Assembly: GCA_947184155.2 (NCBI GenBank)
Contig: CAMXCT020000840.1
Span: 83,252 to 147,251 of the forward strand
Origin: Cladocopium goreaui
Lineage: Eukaryota; Sar; Dinophyceae; Suessiales; Symbiodiniaceae
DNA length: 64,000 nucleotides
Direction: 5' to 3'
Both the position numbers and the translations under genes were made by a program. Positions within the stretch are counted from its first letter, which is position 1, and each line of letters begins with the position of its first letter. Positions 34,001 to 41,430 of the stretch are shown here, in pieces. Below the pieces are notes generated by a model. The model was given only the letters and a program-made list of their open reading frames with translations. It did not search any database and was not told where the DNA came from.

Positions 34001-34811
34001 AGAGGACCCCGTTGTATGGGACACACGCCACCCGCAGCACGATCATCAGTCCAAGCCCCACTGTGATTGGCCGGCAACAAAACCGCTTGGAACTGAGGGA
34101 TATCCCAGCCCCAACCGGCCTATACAGGAACAGTCCCAATGCAAGCCTACTGCAGCTCACGTTCCACCTGTCGTGATACTGCTTGAGGCTACAGTACCAA
34201 GCACCCCTGGCAAGGATATGATGCAACTGGATGATCGACTGCCACAACTTTTGTGGTTTGCAGATGAAGCATGGATGCATCGCATCAAGCGAAGCCCACC
34301 GTGCAACCTACTGCCCTTGCCCGAGGGCATGCAAATTCCAGATGTTTGCTATTGGCCACTTGTTGCCCCCATGCCGCCTGACAAGCCTGGAGATGGGGAC
34401 CTTACCCTCTACTTAGATGGCTCAGCTAATGGCACCCATGCTGCCTGGAGCGTCGTGGCCACGGTAAAGGTTAATGAGGGAGAACAGGTGCTTGAGACAT
34501 TTTTGGGATGCACATATGGAGTTGTCAGCATCCAACCTGATCAACCTGATTGGATTGGTGCGGACACAATGGACAACATCGCAGCGGAACTCTCAGCCTT
34601 GGCAATTGCACAGAATCTGGCGCTGCGGTGGCCTTTCCCGCACCATATTTGCATACGGCCAGACCTCTCTTTGAGTAGGCTCCTAGCTACTGCCAGCACT
34701 GTATGCAAGTCCAATGTCCGTCTGTCCCAACTTTGTCGAGCGCAGGGATACTGGCTAGCTGCCACCACCCATATTGCTGAAATCAGAGGCCACAGGTTTT
34801 GCATGGAATGA
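30990..34811 (+). CDS. Retroelement third coding segment: PIP boxes, TW modules 2-4, RNase H
   Basis: 1273 codons are open in one frame; the first codon is formal only, since the protein must continue from the previous segment. Numbering from 30990: the end of the interrupted block (VIWPEVERTA...GSYALIEV) at 10-33; two PIP-box motifs at 204-211 and 230-237 within a polar linker; TW modules at about 307-487, 563-746 and 823-999; RNase H from 1135 to the end with catalytic-type residues D1143, E1200, D1225 and a HIAEIRGH motif at 1261-1268. The RNase H is completed one frame further on (NELAD), so the TGA at 34809 interrupts a domain. There are no other stops in 3.8 kb. Function: probably a polyprotein region linking RNA binding to DNA synthesis; the role of the TW modules is unknown. 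Confidence 0.75.
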   Translation: MLPHEVFLDGVIWPEVERTARPVVHGSYALIEVHPPEGFQVDTQVAATTLQDDGEHDTFMNELQAMHQTGEHMQLTQVGVKLRRRIPTGICSTDASMAVSGPAQMGAVLRPKVDLNPHSDRLPHNGPSSGVVPPANHLKAYEVDSTPLSSPTKGCAYAEKHGGSNMSTHQPQDSDAQPTEPVLSDQRMAEQEREKPKDAGTFGQTTLHNFFSRLGHKRLDDKAVKRPTGQTTLTSYFKRRTVAQCPTPAFPPVCQRHEDGSMQSSQDTSVTNLRLADDHAAQAPELAVSERPLPAQQDRQPQPRPAWLIHLDNLFEELATTVHPEIGRILRVEVWYLHHDTFTACPAPRMVELDDMREFWYADLCLAWFDRIVRHQPLRVLNVLPHPPHQLRANADVHVILEQGMHPLKAALHFTALFLGGTRVGLFQQVESTANHICTQDMIEKHGFQTQCNFRTCNMHSGLLRFMMFEREEIFSGMSAVLSVAPIPTTHPNVDSVNLHQPQPAPEPEAEPGFDDTTLMQSDARPRQTSVNQPGRDNASTAHMPDALHEEYRIPPHAITEMRQTLMWHINNGPAACLFHLQSPVQVQTWFLDSLRVTHTEESRMVLLQPQPATWHREILARWSDKLEPSFQTQIHVVTPTPQDPANEAAAHVIVVQRPNDLWRAALLVVQKEDEPLTPLRYFCIMLDYETSVEQLGFMSLIKHPSNPEADKYHTRASHGSIHIPEDATFPVRHGYSFLLQARKVTSVWDEEVSLIQTQFRTIQQSVQRVHDHLVSASIAHMVGREGDALACDQVPAMVVVDPAHNNHILDPFGALTFFSTLQALWQPLALRTAPHVPPLVPVHTWFLDHIRHPQTFVSRVVLLPADPEEWIQRIRGVWHDAITPLHPLHLIVVQPNPPLMEATCAAHVLVVQQPMGMFKATLVTLLDSATPVQQPMRFATIAPSQLHQSTLFGLAYQDGRCALPQYDCAAWVGDIELTQHLPLPILDGHSLVVSVHLHQAAVPEDPVVWDTRHPQHDHQSKPHCDWPATKPLGTEGYPSPNRPIQEQSQCKPTAAHVPPVVILLEATVPSTPGKDMMQLDDRLPQLLWFADEAWMHRIKRSPPCNLLPLPEGMQIPDVCYWPLVAPMPPDKPGDGDLTLYLDGSANGTHAAWSVVATVKVNEGEQVLETFLGCTYGVVSIQPDQPDWIGADTMDNIAAELSALAIAQNLALRWPFPHHICIRPDLSLSRLLATASTVCKSNVRLSQLCRAQGYWLAATTHIAEIRGHRFCME
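31599..31700 (+). other. Two tandem PCNA-interacting (PIP-box) motifs
   Basis: QTTLHNFF (31599-31622) and QTTLTSYF (31677-31700) both fit the PIP consensus Q-x-x-[LIM]-x-x-[FY]-[FY]. Each is followed by basic residues (SRLGHKR, KRR), as in strong PCNA ligands. They sit in an otherwise polar, Pro/Gln-rich linker, the usual setting for such motifs. Known family fact: PIP boxes recruit proteins to the sliding clamp, and a PIP box is described in human LINE-1 ORF2p. That this element uses PCNA is inference. Confidence 0.7.
31908..32450 (+). repeat. TW module copy 2
   Basis: Signature VEVWYLHHD, then W-Y-A-D-L-x3-W-F-D, VLPHPP and A-D-V-H-V-I-x-E-Q. This is the most diverged first position (V-W-Y for T-W-Y), but order and spacing match. 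Confidence 0.65.
32676..33227 (+). repeat. TW module copy 3
   Basis: Signature VQTWFLDSL, then W-H-R-E-I-x3-W-S-D, VVTPTPQ and A-H-V-I-V-V-Q. The second half ends PVRHGYSFLLQ. It is very similar in layout to copy 4. Confidence 0.7.
33456..33986 (+). repeat. TW module copy 4
   Basis: Signature VHTWFLDHI, then W-I-Q-R-I-x3-W-H-D, VVQPNPP and A-H-V-L-V-V-Q. The second half ends PILDGHSLVVSV. The WFLD and AHV[IL]VVQ motifs shared with copy 3 suggest these two are the youngest pair. Confidence 0.7.
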
Positions 34812-34836
34812 GCTGGCCGATGCAGTCGCTAAATGG
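34392..34836 (+). other. RNase H domain, split by a +1 frame change
   Basis: YLDGSANGTHAAWSVVATV supplies the first Asp, MDNIAAELSALAIA the Glu, and IRPDLSLSRLL the second Asp. HIAEIRGH ends one frame, and WNELADAVAKW with the last Asp begins in the next. Removing one T from the TTTT at 34797-34800 restores a continuous motif. The domain would degrade RNA in RNA:DNA hybrids. It lies before the endonuclease, whereas in LINE clades that carry RNase H it usually follows the reverse transcriptase. Confidence 0.7.
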
Positions 34837-37800
34837 AGCTTGCACACGGCAACAGCACCTGCCCGCGATGAATTTGAGGCGCTACATGCTCTCGCCACCC
34901 ATGCCCATGACCTAGCGTGGACCTGGATGCAAACCACTCACCCATCAATGGCGGCCTGTTTCCCACCGTTGATCGAACAACAAGTTCTGCAAGTCACAGC
35001 GTCTCCACACAAGCTTGGAGTGACCCCCTTGGAGGAACAACTCAAACCGCCTACGTCCAGGCAGGAGACGTCATGGACACTGCAGTGCACCACGGCAAAT
35101 GTCCTTGCTAGCGATGTCAGAAACAAGCAAGACAAACCAACCAGGCGTACAAGCCACCGTACCACCCGGTTGGACCACCAATGGCATCATCAAAACACAC
35201 ATGTGATTGGTGTACAAGAGGCACGAACGCATGCTGGAAAGTACCAGTCACAGCACTATGCAATACTTGCGTCAGGAGCCACTAACACCAAAACGCCCAT
35301 GTACGGGTGTGAATTGTGGCTGCATCGCACACTGCCTATCGGCTATACAGCTGAGGGAACTCCCATCGCCCTTGGTGATGCCAATGTGGTAGTGCAGCAT
35401 GCCGATCCTCGGCGTTTGATTGTTGATGTTCAACTGCGCTCCCAGCATTATACGTTTGTGGTTTTGCATGCACCATGTGTCACGAACCCGACGCAGGAAC
35501 AGCCGGAGCCATGGACACACATCCACTCCTGGTGGAAAGAAACAAGTTGTATCATTCATCGCCTGCGAGTATCTGATCTGTGTTGGGTGCTTACAGATGC
35601 CAATGCCCCACTGTCCAACACCGCCACAGCATTGGTTGGCTCCCTCGGGGCTGAACCCATGAACAAATCCAGTGATGCCCTTGTTGATTTTCTCTTGGAG
35701 CACGGATTTGCTGTCCCCAGTACCTTTGCAGACTATCACACCGGCCAAACGACAACCTGGACTCATGCTACTGGAAAGCGCAGCCGCAAGGATTACATTT
35801 TTGTCCCCCAATCCATGCTCCCGCTAGTTCACTCCAGCAAAGTAGATGTAGGACATGACACCACATTTGCGCATGAGGACCATGTCCCGGTGACACTGGT
35901 ATGCAAAGGATGGACCTGCATGGCAGCTCCCATACATCACTACACCTGGGACGAAGAACTCTTACTGGACCCAGTCAGATGTAATCAGTTTCAGCAGGCA
36001 TTGAACACTCTCCCCATCCCGCATTGGGAGATCTCCATCGAGGACCATGCTGCACTTTTTGAAAAGCAGCTGTTGCAACTCAGTCAAAGATTTTTTGTGA
36101 AGCGCAAAACCAGGACAAGAAAGATTCATATTGCCGATGACACGAAGTCCCTGATTGCCCTGAAGCGGCAAGCCCTCGACTATGGGCGTACAACCGGAGA
36201 CATCCTCCAGCCAGACTTCAAGCATGAACTCAAGGAGCTTGAAAAGGACATTGGTCGCCTGGTCAGACGGGACACGCAGGCCCACTATGACCATCTCCTG
36301 GCCACACTCGAAGAAGCTGGCGAGATGTCCAACCACCGCTTGGTCTACCGCCTCCTCATGCAGCTAGGGAGAAAGAAAGGGTCCAAACCACCCGGACCCC
36401 GGCCACTCCCCATGCTCCGGAAGGAAGATGGCTCATGTGCCCAGACATACCAGGAGCAACAGGCCGTGTGGTTGGAGCAGTTTTGCGCCATCGAAGCAGG
36501 CATCCCTGTAACCTGGGACCAACTCCGGAAAGCCAACGAAACCCAGCAAAAGCGGCTACTACCCCACCTAGCCGAACCACAGGCCTTCCCCACAGCATGG
36601 GAAATACATGAGTGTATGGCAGGACTCAAGAGAGATAAAGTGCCTGGCCCCAACCATCTGCCACCAGCAGTGATTAAGGCAGGTGGGGAAGTCTTAGCGC
36701 GACAACTTTCCATTTTATTTGCAAAAGCAGCCGCCCACACCACTGAACCATCCCATTGGAAGGGCGGCCGCCTTGTCCCGTTGTGGAAAGGAAAGGGGCC
36801 GCCGGACAGAGCCACTGCCTACCGAAGCATCTTTATCTCGAATTATAGTACGAAACTATATCACCAGTGCATCAGGCGTCACCTCGTTGGCAATTGGGAG
36901 AGCAAGGTCAAGCACTTGCAGTGCGGTGGCAGGCGGGGAGTCGGCACAGACATTGCCCACCACATTGTCCAGCTACACCAGCATTGGGCAGCCACATCCA
37001 CGACACCCACGGCCATCCTCTACCTCGACCTCAGGTCGGCCTTTTACATGGTTTTGCGACAAACCCTTACTTCATTACCTTCCAATAATGAAGCATTTTT
37101 AGCTGCCATGTCCAAATTAGGCCTCCCAATGGATCAGGTGATTGCCACAGTCGCAACAGCCGAGCAGGAAGTAGCAGTTGACGGTCTGCCTATGCATCTC
37201 CAGCACATTTTGCACGACATGATGTCCAATACGTTTTTCACACTTGACGGCCATCCTGAACCTTGCTTAACAACTCGAGGCACCAGGCCAGGTGACCCTG
37301 TGGCAGACATACTCTTCAATTTATGTATGTCAAACATCCTCACTGGGTTTCATGAGAGACTTGCCGCAGCCTGCACGCTCCCATGGTTGGGAGATGCCCA
37401 ACCCATTGGCGACTTTGCCACCGCAGCTGTGCTGCCACAGGAAGGCTACATCGATGTCACGTTTGTTGATGACTGTGCAATTCTAGTGCATGCCAAGGAC
37501 AACCACCGGATCTTGCAACTTATCCAGCCAATCACTGAAGCATTCACTCATGCTGCCGCCAGCAGGGGGTTGGAAGTGAACTTCGACAAGGGGAAGACAG
37601 AGCTCTTGTGGACGGTGATTGGCAGTGGCGCTCGTGCTACAAAGGAGATGCTGTACCATGCCCAAAATCAAATCAGATGGACCACCCAAGACAGAAGCTA
37701 TTGTGTACATGTGTGTCATGAGTACAAACACTTGGGGACGTGGACCCAAACCAAAAGCAGACATACCAAAGAGATCAACACCCGAGCCAGCACCGCGAAA

Positions 37801-39912
37801 CAGCAATGGGGACAGCTGGCCCGAGCGTTTTTTACCAAGAAACTGGCACTCTCCACGAAAACCCAAGTCTTCCAGAGTCTGGTTGTCACCAAGATGACAT
37901 ACAATGCTCACATTTGGACTGGCATGCGGGACTCTGACTGGGACAAGTGGACGAACCAACTCCGGGGGCCAGTTGTACTGCTCATCAAAGGAGTCTTGGC
38001 ACCAGCCCGCCAATTCCAACATACCACCGACAGCCTATTTGCTTGGTGCGGGATGCTCCCACTAACACAGCTGGTGCATGCCAATAGGCTGCGTTACATT
38101 CAACGCTTATTACGCCAATGCCCCTCCATCACATGGCGGCTCCTCCATGCAGACAGAAGTGCTCATTCCTGGCTCAAAGCACTCACGGAGTCGTTCCGAT
38201 GGATGCGGATGCACTATGATCGACCAAAGCAATTGCCTGGCACATTAGACCTGCATGACTGGATCGCCCACATCCAACTGGACACCCGTTGGACGGGTAG
38301 AGTCAAAAAGACGGCCTGTCTGGCCCTGCACTACTGCACGGCGCAAGCTGAACACTCTGTGTGGCAAAACAACTTTGAGGCATCGTTTGCAGCAGCCGGA
38401 GCCACGCTGCCGGTTGACCCCCAGCACCAAACCAGCAATGAGAGATGGCAATGTGACCTTTGCATGAAAGTTTTTGCTTCTACACGAGCGCTTGCCATGC
38501 ATGCGAGCCGTGACCACGGCTATCGAAAGAAGGTCCGTTACTATGCTGCAGGTGCAACATGCCCAGTTTGCTGTCAGCTTTTTCATACACGTCACCGACT
38601 CGCGATCCATCTTGAAAAGAACCACAAGTGCTACAGTGTGGTGCAAGCATGTTGGCCCCCTATGCCTCAAGAAATGGTAGACCAACTTGACCAGGAAGAC
38701 CGTGAACGGGAAGCTGCCCTCCGAAGGGCAGGCTGGTGGGCGTCCAAGGCGTTCGAGCCGGCCATCAAAGCCCATGGGCCTGGACTGCCCCCCATCACCG
38801 ACCCGGCCTGCGCAGAAATGTTCCACAAGACCATCCAGCGCCGACCGTCAGATGCTACGGCGTTTCAGCAGCTGCAGGGGCGAAGGGTTGAGAAAGATTC
38901 CAACCAGCAACCTGGCCTCTGGTGGACACATGCAGATCTCCCCGCTTTCATTCTGCAGTCGCCGCAAGGTATCGATCAAGGAGGAGGAGCGTTCAGCATG
39001 CAAGGACTGGCACGTGCAGCTGCCGTCCTCCATATCCGTGCCCTTGTGATTACACATTTTTTCAGCGGATACCGCAGGGAGGGGGACATTCACCAGATCA
39101 TTGAACAGAGGGCCCACGACAATGGCGACCAGATCTTTGTGATCTCGGTCGATCTCTGTATGCAGCGACAGACAGCCGACCTGGCCACACATAAAGCGCT
39201 TACCTGGTGGAAGGGTCGAGCCTTGGCTGGGCAACTCATCGCCGTCGGTGGAGGCCCACCTTGTGAAACGTACACTGCAGCGAGACATGGCAATGATCAA
39301 GGTCCACGGCCGCTCAGGTCTGCTGATGAACCATTAGGCATCCCAGGACTCACGCTACGTGAATGGCAACAGTTGCACATTGGAGATCGCCTTCTCCGAT
39401 TTCTACTGGAGATGCTGTTGACTATGGCTTACCTCGGCTATGCCGGTTTCATCGAGCATCCCCAGTTTCCAACTTGGACTGGGCGGACAGATTTGACCAG
39501 TATTTGGTGCATGCGAGCCACCCGGCTGCTGCGACGCCTGCACTGTGTGACAGTGATAAGCTTTGATCAATGCACATGCGGGGCATTAGGAAGAAAACCA
39601 ACCACACTGCTGCTCGTCCGACTCCCCCGTGTGCGTCAACGCTTGCTTACACTTGGACATGGTGGAAGATGTGACCATCCCAGGGGCACGCACCAGGCCT
39701 TGATCGGCCGACAAGAAGACGGCACTTTCCAAACGGCCAAAGCAAAGATATATCCATTGAAGATGAATTCAATTTTGGGCCAAGAGCTGCATGCCTTCGC
39801 GGCAGATTTCATGCACTGCCATGTCGAGGCTGACCTGCCGGCCCAATTCACACCTTATACAGAGCAGTTTTTCATGGATCATTCCGAAGTCCAACGTGAC
39901 TATCATGGCTGA
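34774..39912 (+). CDS. Retroelement ORF2 main segment: endonuclease, reverse transcriptase, zinc fingers, methyltransferase-like tail
   Basis: 1712 codons are open; the first codon is formal and the protein should continue from the RNase H frame. Numbering from 34774: end of RNase H (NELAD, 12-16); APE-type endonuclease 98-380 with GVQEAR (Q148, E149), TDAN (D275, N277), RSRKDYI (D340) and HEDH (D369, H370); a Lys/Arg-rich linker; reverse transcriptase about 545-960 with YLDLRSAF (D752), TRGTRPGDPVADILF (835-849) and FVDD (897-900); thumb-like helical region; two C2H2 fingers (C1227/C1230/H1243/H1248 and C1263/C1266/H1279/H1284); methyltransferase-like domain 1420-1660. All motifs needed for target-primed reverse transcription are present and intact. 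The stop TGA is at 39910-39912, 74 bases before the element's end. Confidence 0.88.
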   Translation: MLKSEATGFAWNELADAVAKWSLHTATAPARDEFEALHALATHAHDLAWTWMQTTHPSMAACFPPLIEQQVLQVTASPHKLGVTPLEEQLKPPTSRQETSWTLQCTTANVLASDVRNKQDKPTRRTSHRTTRLDHQWHHQNTHVIGVQEARTHAGKYQSQHYAILASGATNTKTPMYGCELWLHRTLPIGYTAEGTPIALGDANVVVQHADPRRLIVDVQLRSQHYTFVVLHAPCVTNPTQEQPEPWTHIHSWWKETSCIIHRLRVSDLCWVLTDANAPLSNTATALVGSLGAEPMNKSSDALVDFLLEHGFAVPSTFADYHTGQTTTWTHATGKRSRKDYIFVPQSMLPLVHSSKVDVGHDTTFAHEDHVPVTLVCKGWTCMAAPIHHYTWDEELLLDPVRCNQFQQALNTLPIPHWEISIEDHAALFEKQLLQLSQRFFVKRKTRTRKIHIADDTKSLIALKRQALDYGRTTGDILQPDFKHELKELEKDIGRLVRRDTQAHYDHLLATLEEAGEMSNHRLVYRLLMQLGRKKGSKPPGPRPLPMLRKEDGSCAQTYQEQQAVWLEQFCAIEAGIPVTWDQLRKANETQQKRLLPHLAEPQAFPTAWEIHECMAGLKRDKVPGPNHLPPAVIKAGGEVLARQLSILFAKAAAHTTEPSHWKGGRLVPLWKGKGPPDRATAYRSIFISNYSTKLYHQCIRRHLVGNWESKVKHLQCGGRRGVGTDIAHHIVQLHQHWAATSTTPTAILYLDLRSAFYMVLRQTLTSLPSNNEAFLAAMSKLGLPMDQVIATVATAEQEVAVDGLPMHLQHILHDMMSNTFFTLDGHPEPCLTTRGTRPGDPVADILFNLCMSNILTGFHERLAAACTLPWLGDAQPIGDFATAAVLPQEGYIDVTFVDDCAILVHAKDNHRILQLIQPITEAFTHAAASRGLEVNFDKGKTELLWTVIGSGARATKEMLYHAQNQIRWTTQDRSYCVHVCHEYKHLGTWTQTKSRHTKEINTRASTAKQQWGQLARAFFTKKLALSTKTQVFQSLVVTKMTYNAHIWTGMRDSDWDKWTNQLRGPVVLLIKGVLAPARQFQHTTDSLFAWCGMLPLTQLVHANRLRYIQRLLRQCPSITWRLLHADRSAHSWLKALTESFRWMRMHYDRPKQLPGTLDLHDWIAHIQLDTRWTGRVKKTACLALHYCTAQAEHSVWQNNFEASFAAAGATLPVDPQHQTSNERWQCDLCMKVFASTRALAMHASRDHGYRKKVRYYAAGATCPVCCQLFHTRHRLAIHLEKNHKCYSVVQACWPPMPQEMVDQLDQEDREREAALRRAGWWASKAFEPAIKAHGPGLPPITDPACAEMFHKTIQRRPSDATAFQQLQGRRVEKDSNQQPGLWWTHADLPAFILQSPQGIDQGGGAFSMQGLARAAAVLHIRALVITHFFSGYRREGDIHQIIEQRAHDNGDQIFVISVDLCMQRQTADLATHKALTWWKGRALAGQLIAVGGGPPCETYTAARHGNDQGPRPLRSADEPLGIPGLTLREWQQLHIGDRLLRFLLEMLLTMAYLGYAGFIEHPQFPTWTGRTDLTSIWCMRATRLLRRLHCVTVISFDQCTCGALGRKPTTLLLVRLPRVRQRLLTLGHGGRCDHPRGTHQALIGRQEDGTFQTAKAKIYPLKMNSILGQELHAFAADFMHCHVEADLPAQFTPYTEQFFMDHSEVQRDYHG
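35065..35913 (+). other. APE-like endonuclease domain (EEP fold)
   Basis: The order VQEAR, WVLTDANAPL, TTWTHATGKRSRKDYIFVP and AHEDHVPVTL corresponds to the catalytic Glu, Asp-x-Asn, (Ser)-x2-Asp-Tyr and Asp-His motifs of exonuclease-endonuclease-phosphatase enzymes of LINEs. It nicks target DNA to provide the primer. The 15-bp duplication at the ends of the element fits staggered cutting by such an enzyme. Confidence 0.85.
36406..37653 (+). other. Reverse transcriptase domain
   Basis: Finger motif KVPGPNHLPPAVIKAGG, motif A LYLDLRSAFYMVL, motif B TTRGTRPGDPVADILFNL, motif C DVTFVDDCAILVHA and motif D GLEVNFDKGKTELLW are present in order. FVDD in place of the usual F/YADD is conservative, with both catalytic Asp residues kept. 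No inactivating change was seen. Confidence 0.92.
38446..38643 (+). other. Tandem C2H2 zinc fingers after the reverse transcriptase
   Basis: WQCDLCMKVFASTRALAMHA...H and CPVCCQLFHTRHRLAIHL...H both follow C-x2-C-x12-H-x4-H. They probably bind DNA or the template RNA. The position differs from CCHC knuckles in many LINEs. Confidence 0.85.
39031..39753 (+). other. Cytosine-methyltransferase-like C-terminal domain
   Basis: HFFSGYRREGD resembles SAM-binding motif I (FSGxGG), FVISVDLC a following strand with an acidic residue, VGGGPPCETYTAARHG motif IV (the PC catalytic loop; Cys1497), and GFIEHPQF could stand for motif VI. The usual PCQ is PCE and ENV is EHP, and the glycine-rich loop is degenerate, so activity is uncertain. 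DNA methyltransferases captured by dinoflagellate retrotransposons have been reported (de Mendoza and co-workers, 2018); whether this domain is the same lineage is unknown. Confidence 0.55.
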
Positions 39913-39986
39913 TCCGACTGCAGGTGTGCGGCGTTGCATGCTCAGGACCGAGTGCCAGACAGGCACAGCAAGGAGAATGGAAAAAT

Positions 39987-40001
39987 GGGGTAGGTATACC
40001 A
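39987..40001 (+). repeat. Right target-site duplication of the retroelement
   Basis: GGGGTAGGTATACCA is identical to 27335-27349. The family B end CCAACCAG and its usual right flank follow directly. Confidence 0.9.
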
Positions 40002-40400
40002 CCAACCAGCTCTCCCTATAAATCTGAAGATATATTGATATTGCCATTTGCGGGATACCATTTTCAGACACGCCCAAATTAATCATATTGGTGTTATATC
40101 CCATCATATCCCCATGAATTGTGGTTGGTATACCACCAACCAGATAATCATATACAAATGCATCATTGATACCCTATGGACATCTATGGACCTAAGGTTT
40201 CTCACTTAGTAACTGCAACAATATATATATATATATATTATATATATATTATATTATATTATATTATATTATATTATATTATAACATAGACCCGGGCAAG
40301 CCGGCGGCGGAAGTTTCCCAAGAATAAATGACCTATAGTTCAAGGCCAGCCTGTCCCGAGCGTGTCCTTCCCTCGACAAGCGGGTTTTTTTTTCAGCGAG
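40002..40400. repeat. Family B right flank and TA microsatellite
   Basis: Sequence from CCAACCAGCTCTCCC to AACTGCAACAATATATAT parallels the right flank of the B copy at 16167 (including ACCTAAGGTTTCTCA), confirming the pre-insertion site. A (TATAT)n microsatellite runs at about 40221-40283. Confidence 0.75.
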
Positions 40401-40417
40401 AGACGAAGCAAAGTCTT

Positions 40418-41005
40418 CACACTCCACACTTCACACTTCACTCTTCGCACTCCTAACTTCACACTTCTCACTTCTCACTGCTTCCTTCACACTCCAAACT
40501 TCACACTCCACACTTCACACTTCGCACTTCACAGTCCACACTTCTCACTTCTCACTGCTTCCTTCACACTCCAAACTTCACACTTCACACTTCTCACTTC
40601 GCACTTCACACTCCACACTTCACACTCCACACTTCACACTCCAAACCTCACACTTCACACTTCTCACTTCGCACTTCACACTCCACACTTCACACTTCAC
40701 ACTTCTCACTTCGCACTTCACACTCCACATTTCACACTTCACACTTGACAGTCCACACTTCACACTTCTCACTGCTCACTGCTTCCTTCACACTCCAAAC
40801 TTCACACTTCACACTCACTTCGCACTTCACATTCCACATTTCACACTTCACATTTCACAGTCCACACTTCACACTTCTTACTGCTCACTGCTTCCTTCAC
40901 ACTCCAAACTTCACACTTCACACTCCACACTCCACACTTCACACTGCACTCTTTGCACTCCAAACTTCACACTCCACACTTCACAGTCCACACTTCACTT
41001 TCTAG
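40418..41005. repeat. 7-bp array CACTTCA/CACTCCA
   Basis: Units CACTTCA, CACTCCA, CACTTCT and CACTTCG repeat with few interruptions, and a block containing CACTGCTTCCTTCACACTCC recurs several times. The 7-bp period leaves all + frames open, producing meaningless long frames. A short continuation is at 41281-41430. Confidence 0.9.
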
Positions 41006-41280
41006 TCATTTATTCTTGGGACACTAATGCCGTCACTTCTACTTCCCACTGTCATTACCTAAAAAGGGGCCAGTCCAAACAGTTACAATACTCATTGTCA
41101 CTACAGTTACAGCCACAACGGTCATTGTCAAAGTAGTCTTTGTCATAGTATCTATGGTCACAGTAGTCATGATCAGAATAGTCACAGTCACAGTCACATC
41201 AGGTATGGTCACACTAATCAAAGTCACGGTGGTCATTTTATGGAGGTTATCAACATACAACCGCACGAACGATGGAATTA
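41006..41280. repeat. GTCACAGT-rich simple sequence
   Basis: Degenerate repeats of GTCA[CT]AGT/GTCATAGTA-type units. No coding signal. Confidence 0.6.
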
Positions 41281-41430
41281 CTTCACACTCCACACTTGTC
41301 ACTTCTCACTGCTTCCTTCACACTCCAAACTTAAACTTCACACTCCACACTTCACACTTCTCACTTCCCACTGCTTCCTTCACACTGCACACTTCACACT
41401 GCACTCTTCACGCCCCACACTTCACTGCTC

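Larger units (their letters stand above)
27350..39986 (+). mobile_element. 12.6-kb LINE-like retroelement
   Basis: Flanked by a perfect 15-bp duplication and inserted into a family B element. It has no terminal repeats. It encodes, in order, a RanBP2-type zinc finger, coiled coils, four diverged TW modules, two PIP boxes, RNase H, APE-type endonuclease, reverse transcriptase, two C2H2 fingers and a methyltransferase-like domain. The coding part runs from about 27.7 kb to 39912 in four overlapping open segments with three frame changes and no other stops. The 3' UTR is only 74 bases and ends AATGGAAAAAT, so there is hardly a poly(A) tail. Perfect duplications and very long open frames indicate a recent insertion. 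Single-base frame breaks could be real mutations, programmed shifts or assembly errors. Confidence 0.9.

Noticed and set aside
28154..39300. Many - strand frames of 60-190 codons inside the retroelement
   Set aside because: They are shadows of long + strand coding with recognisable domains.
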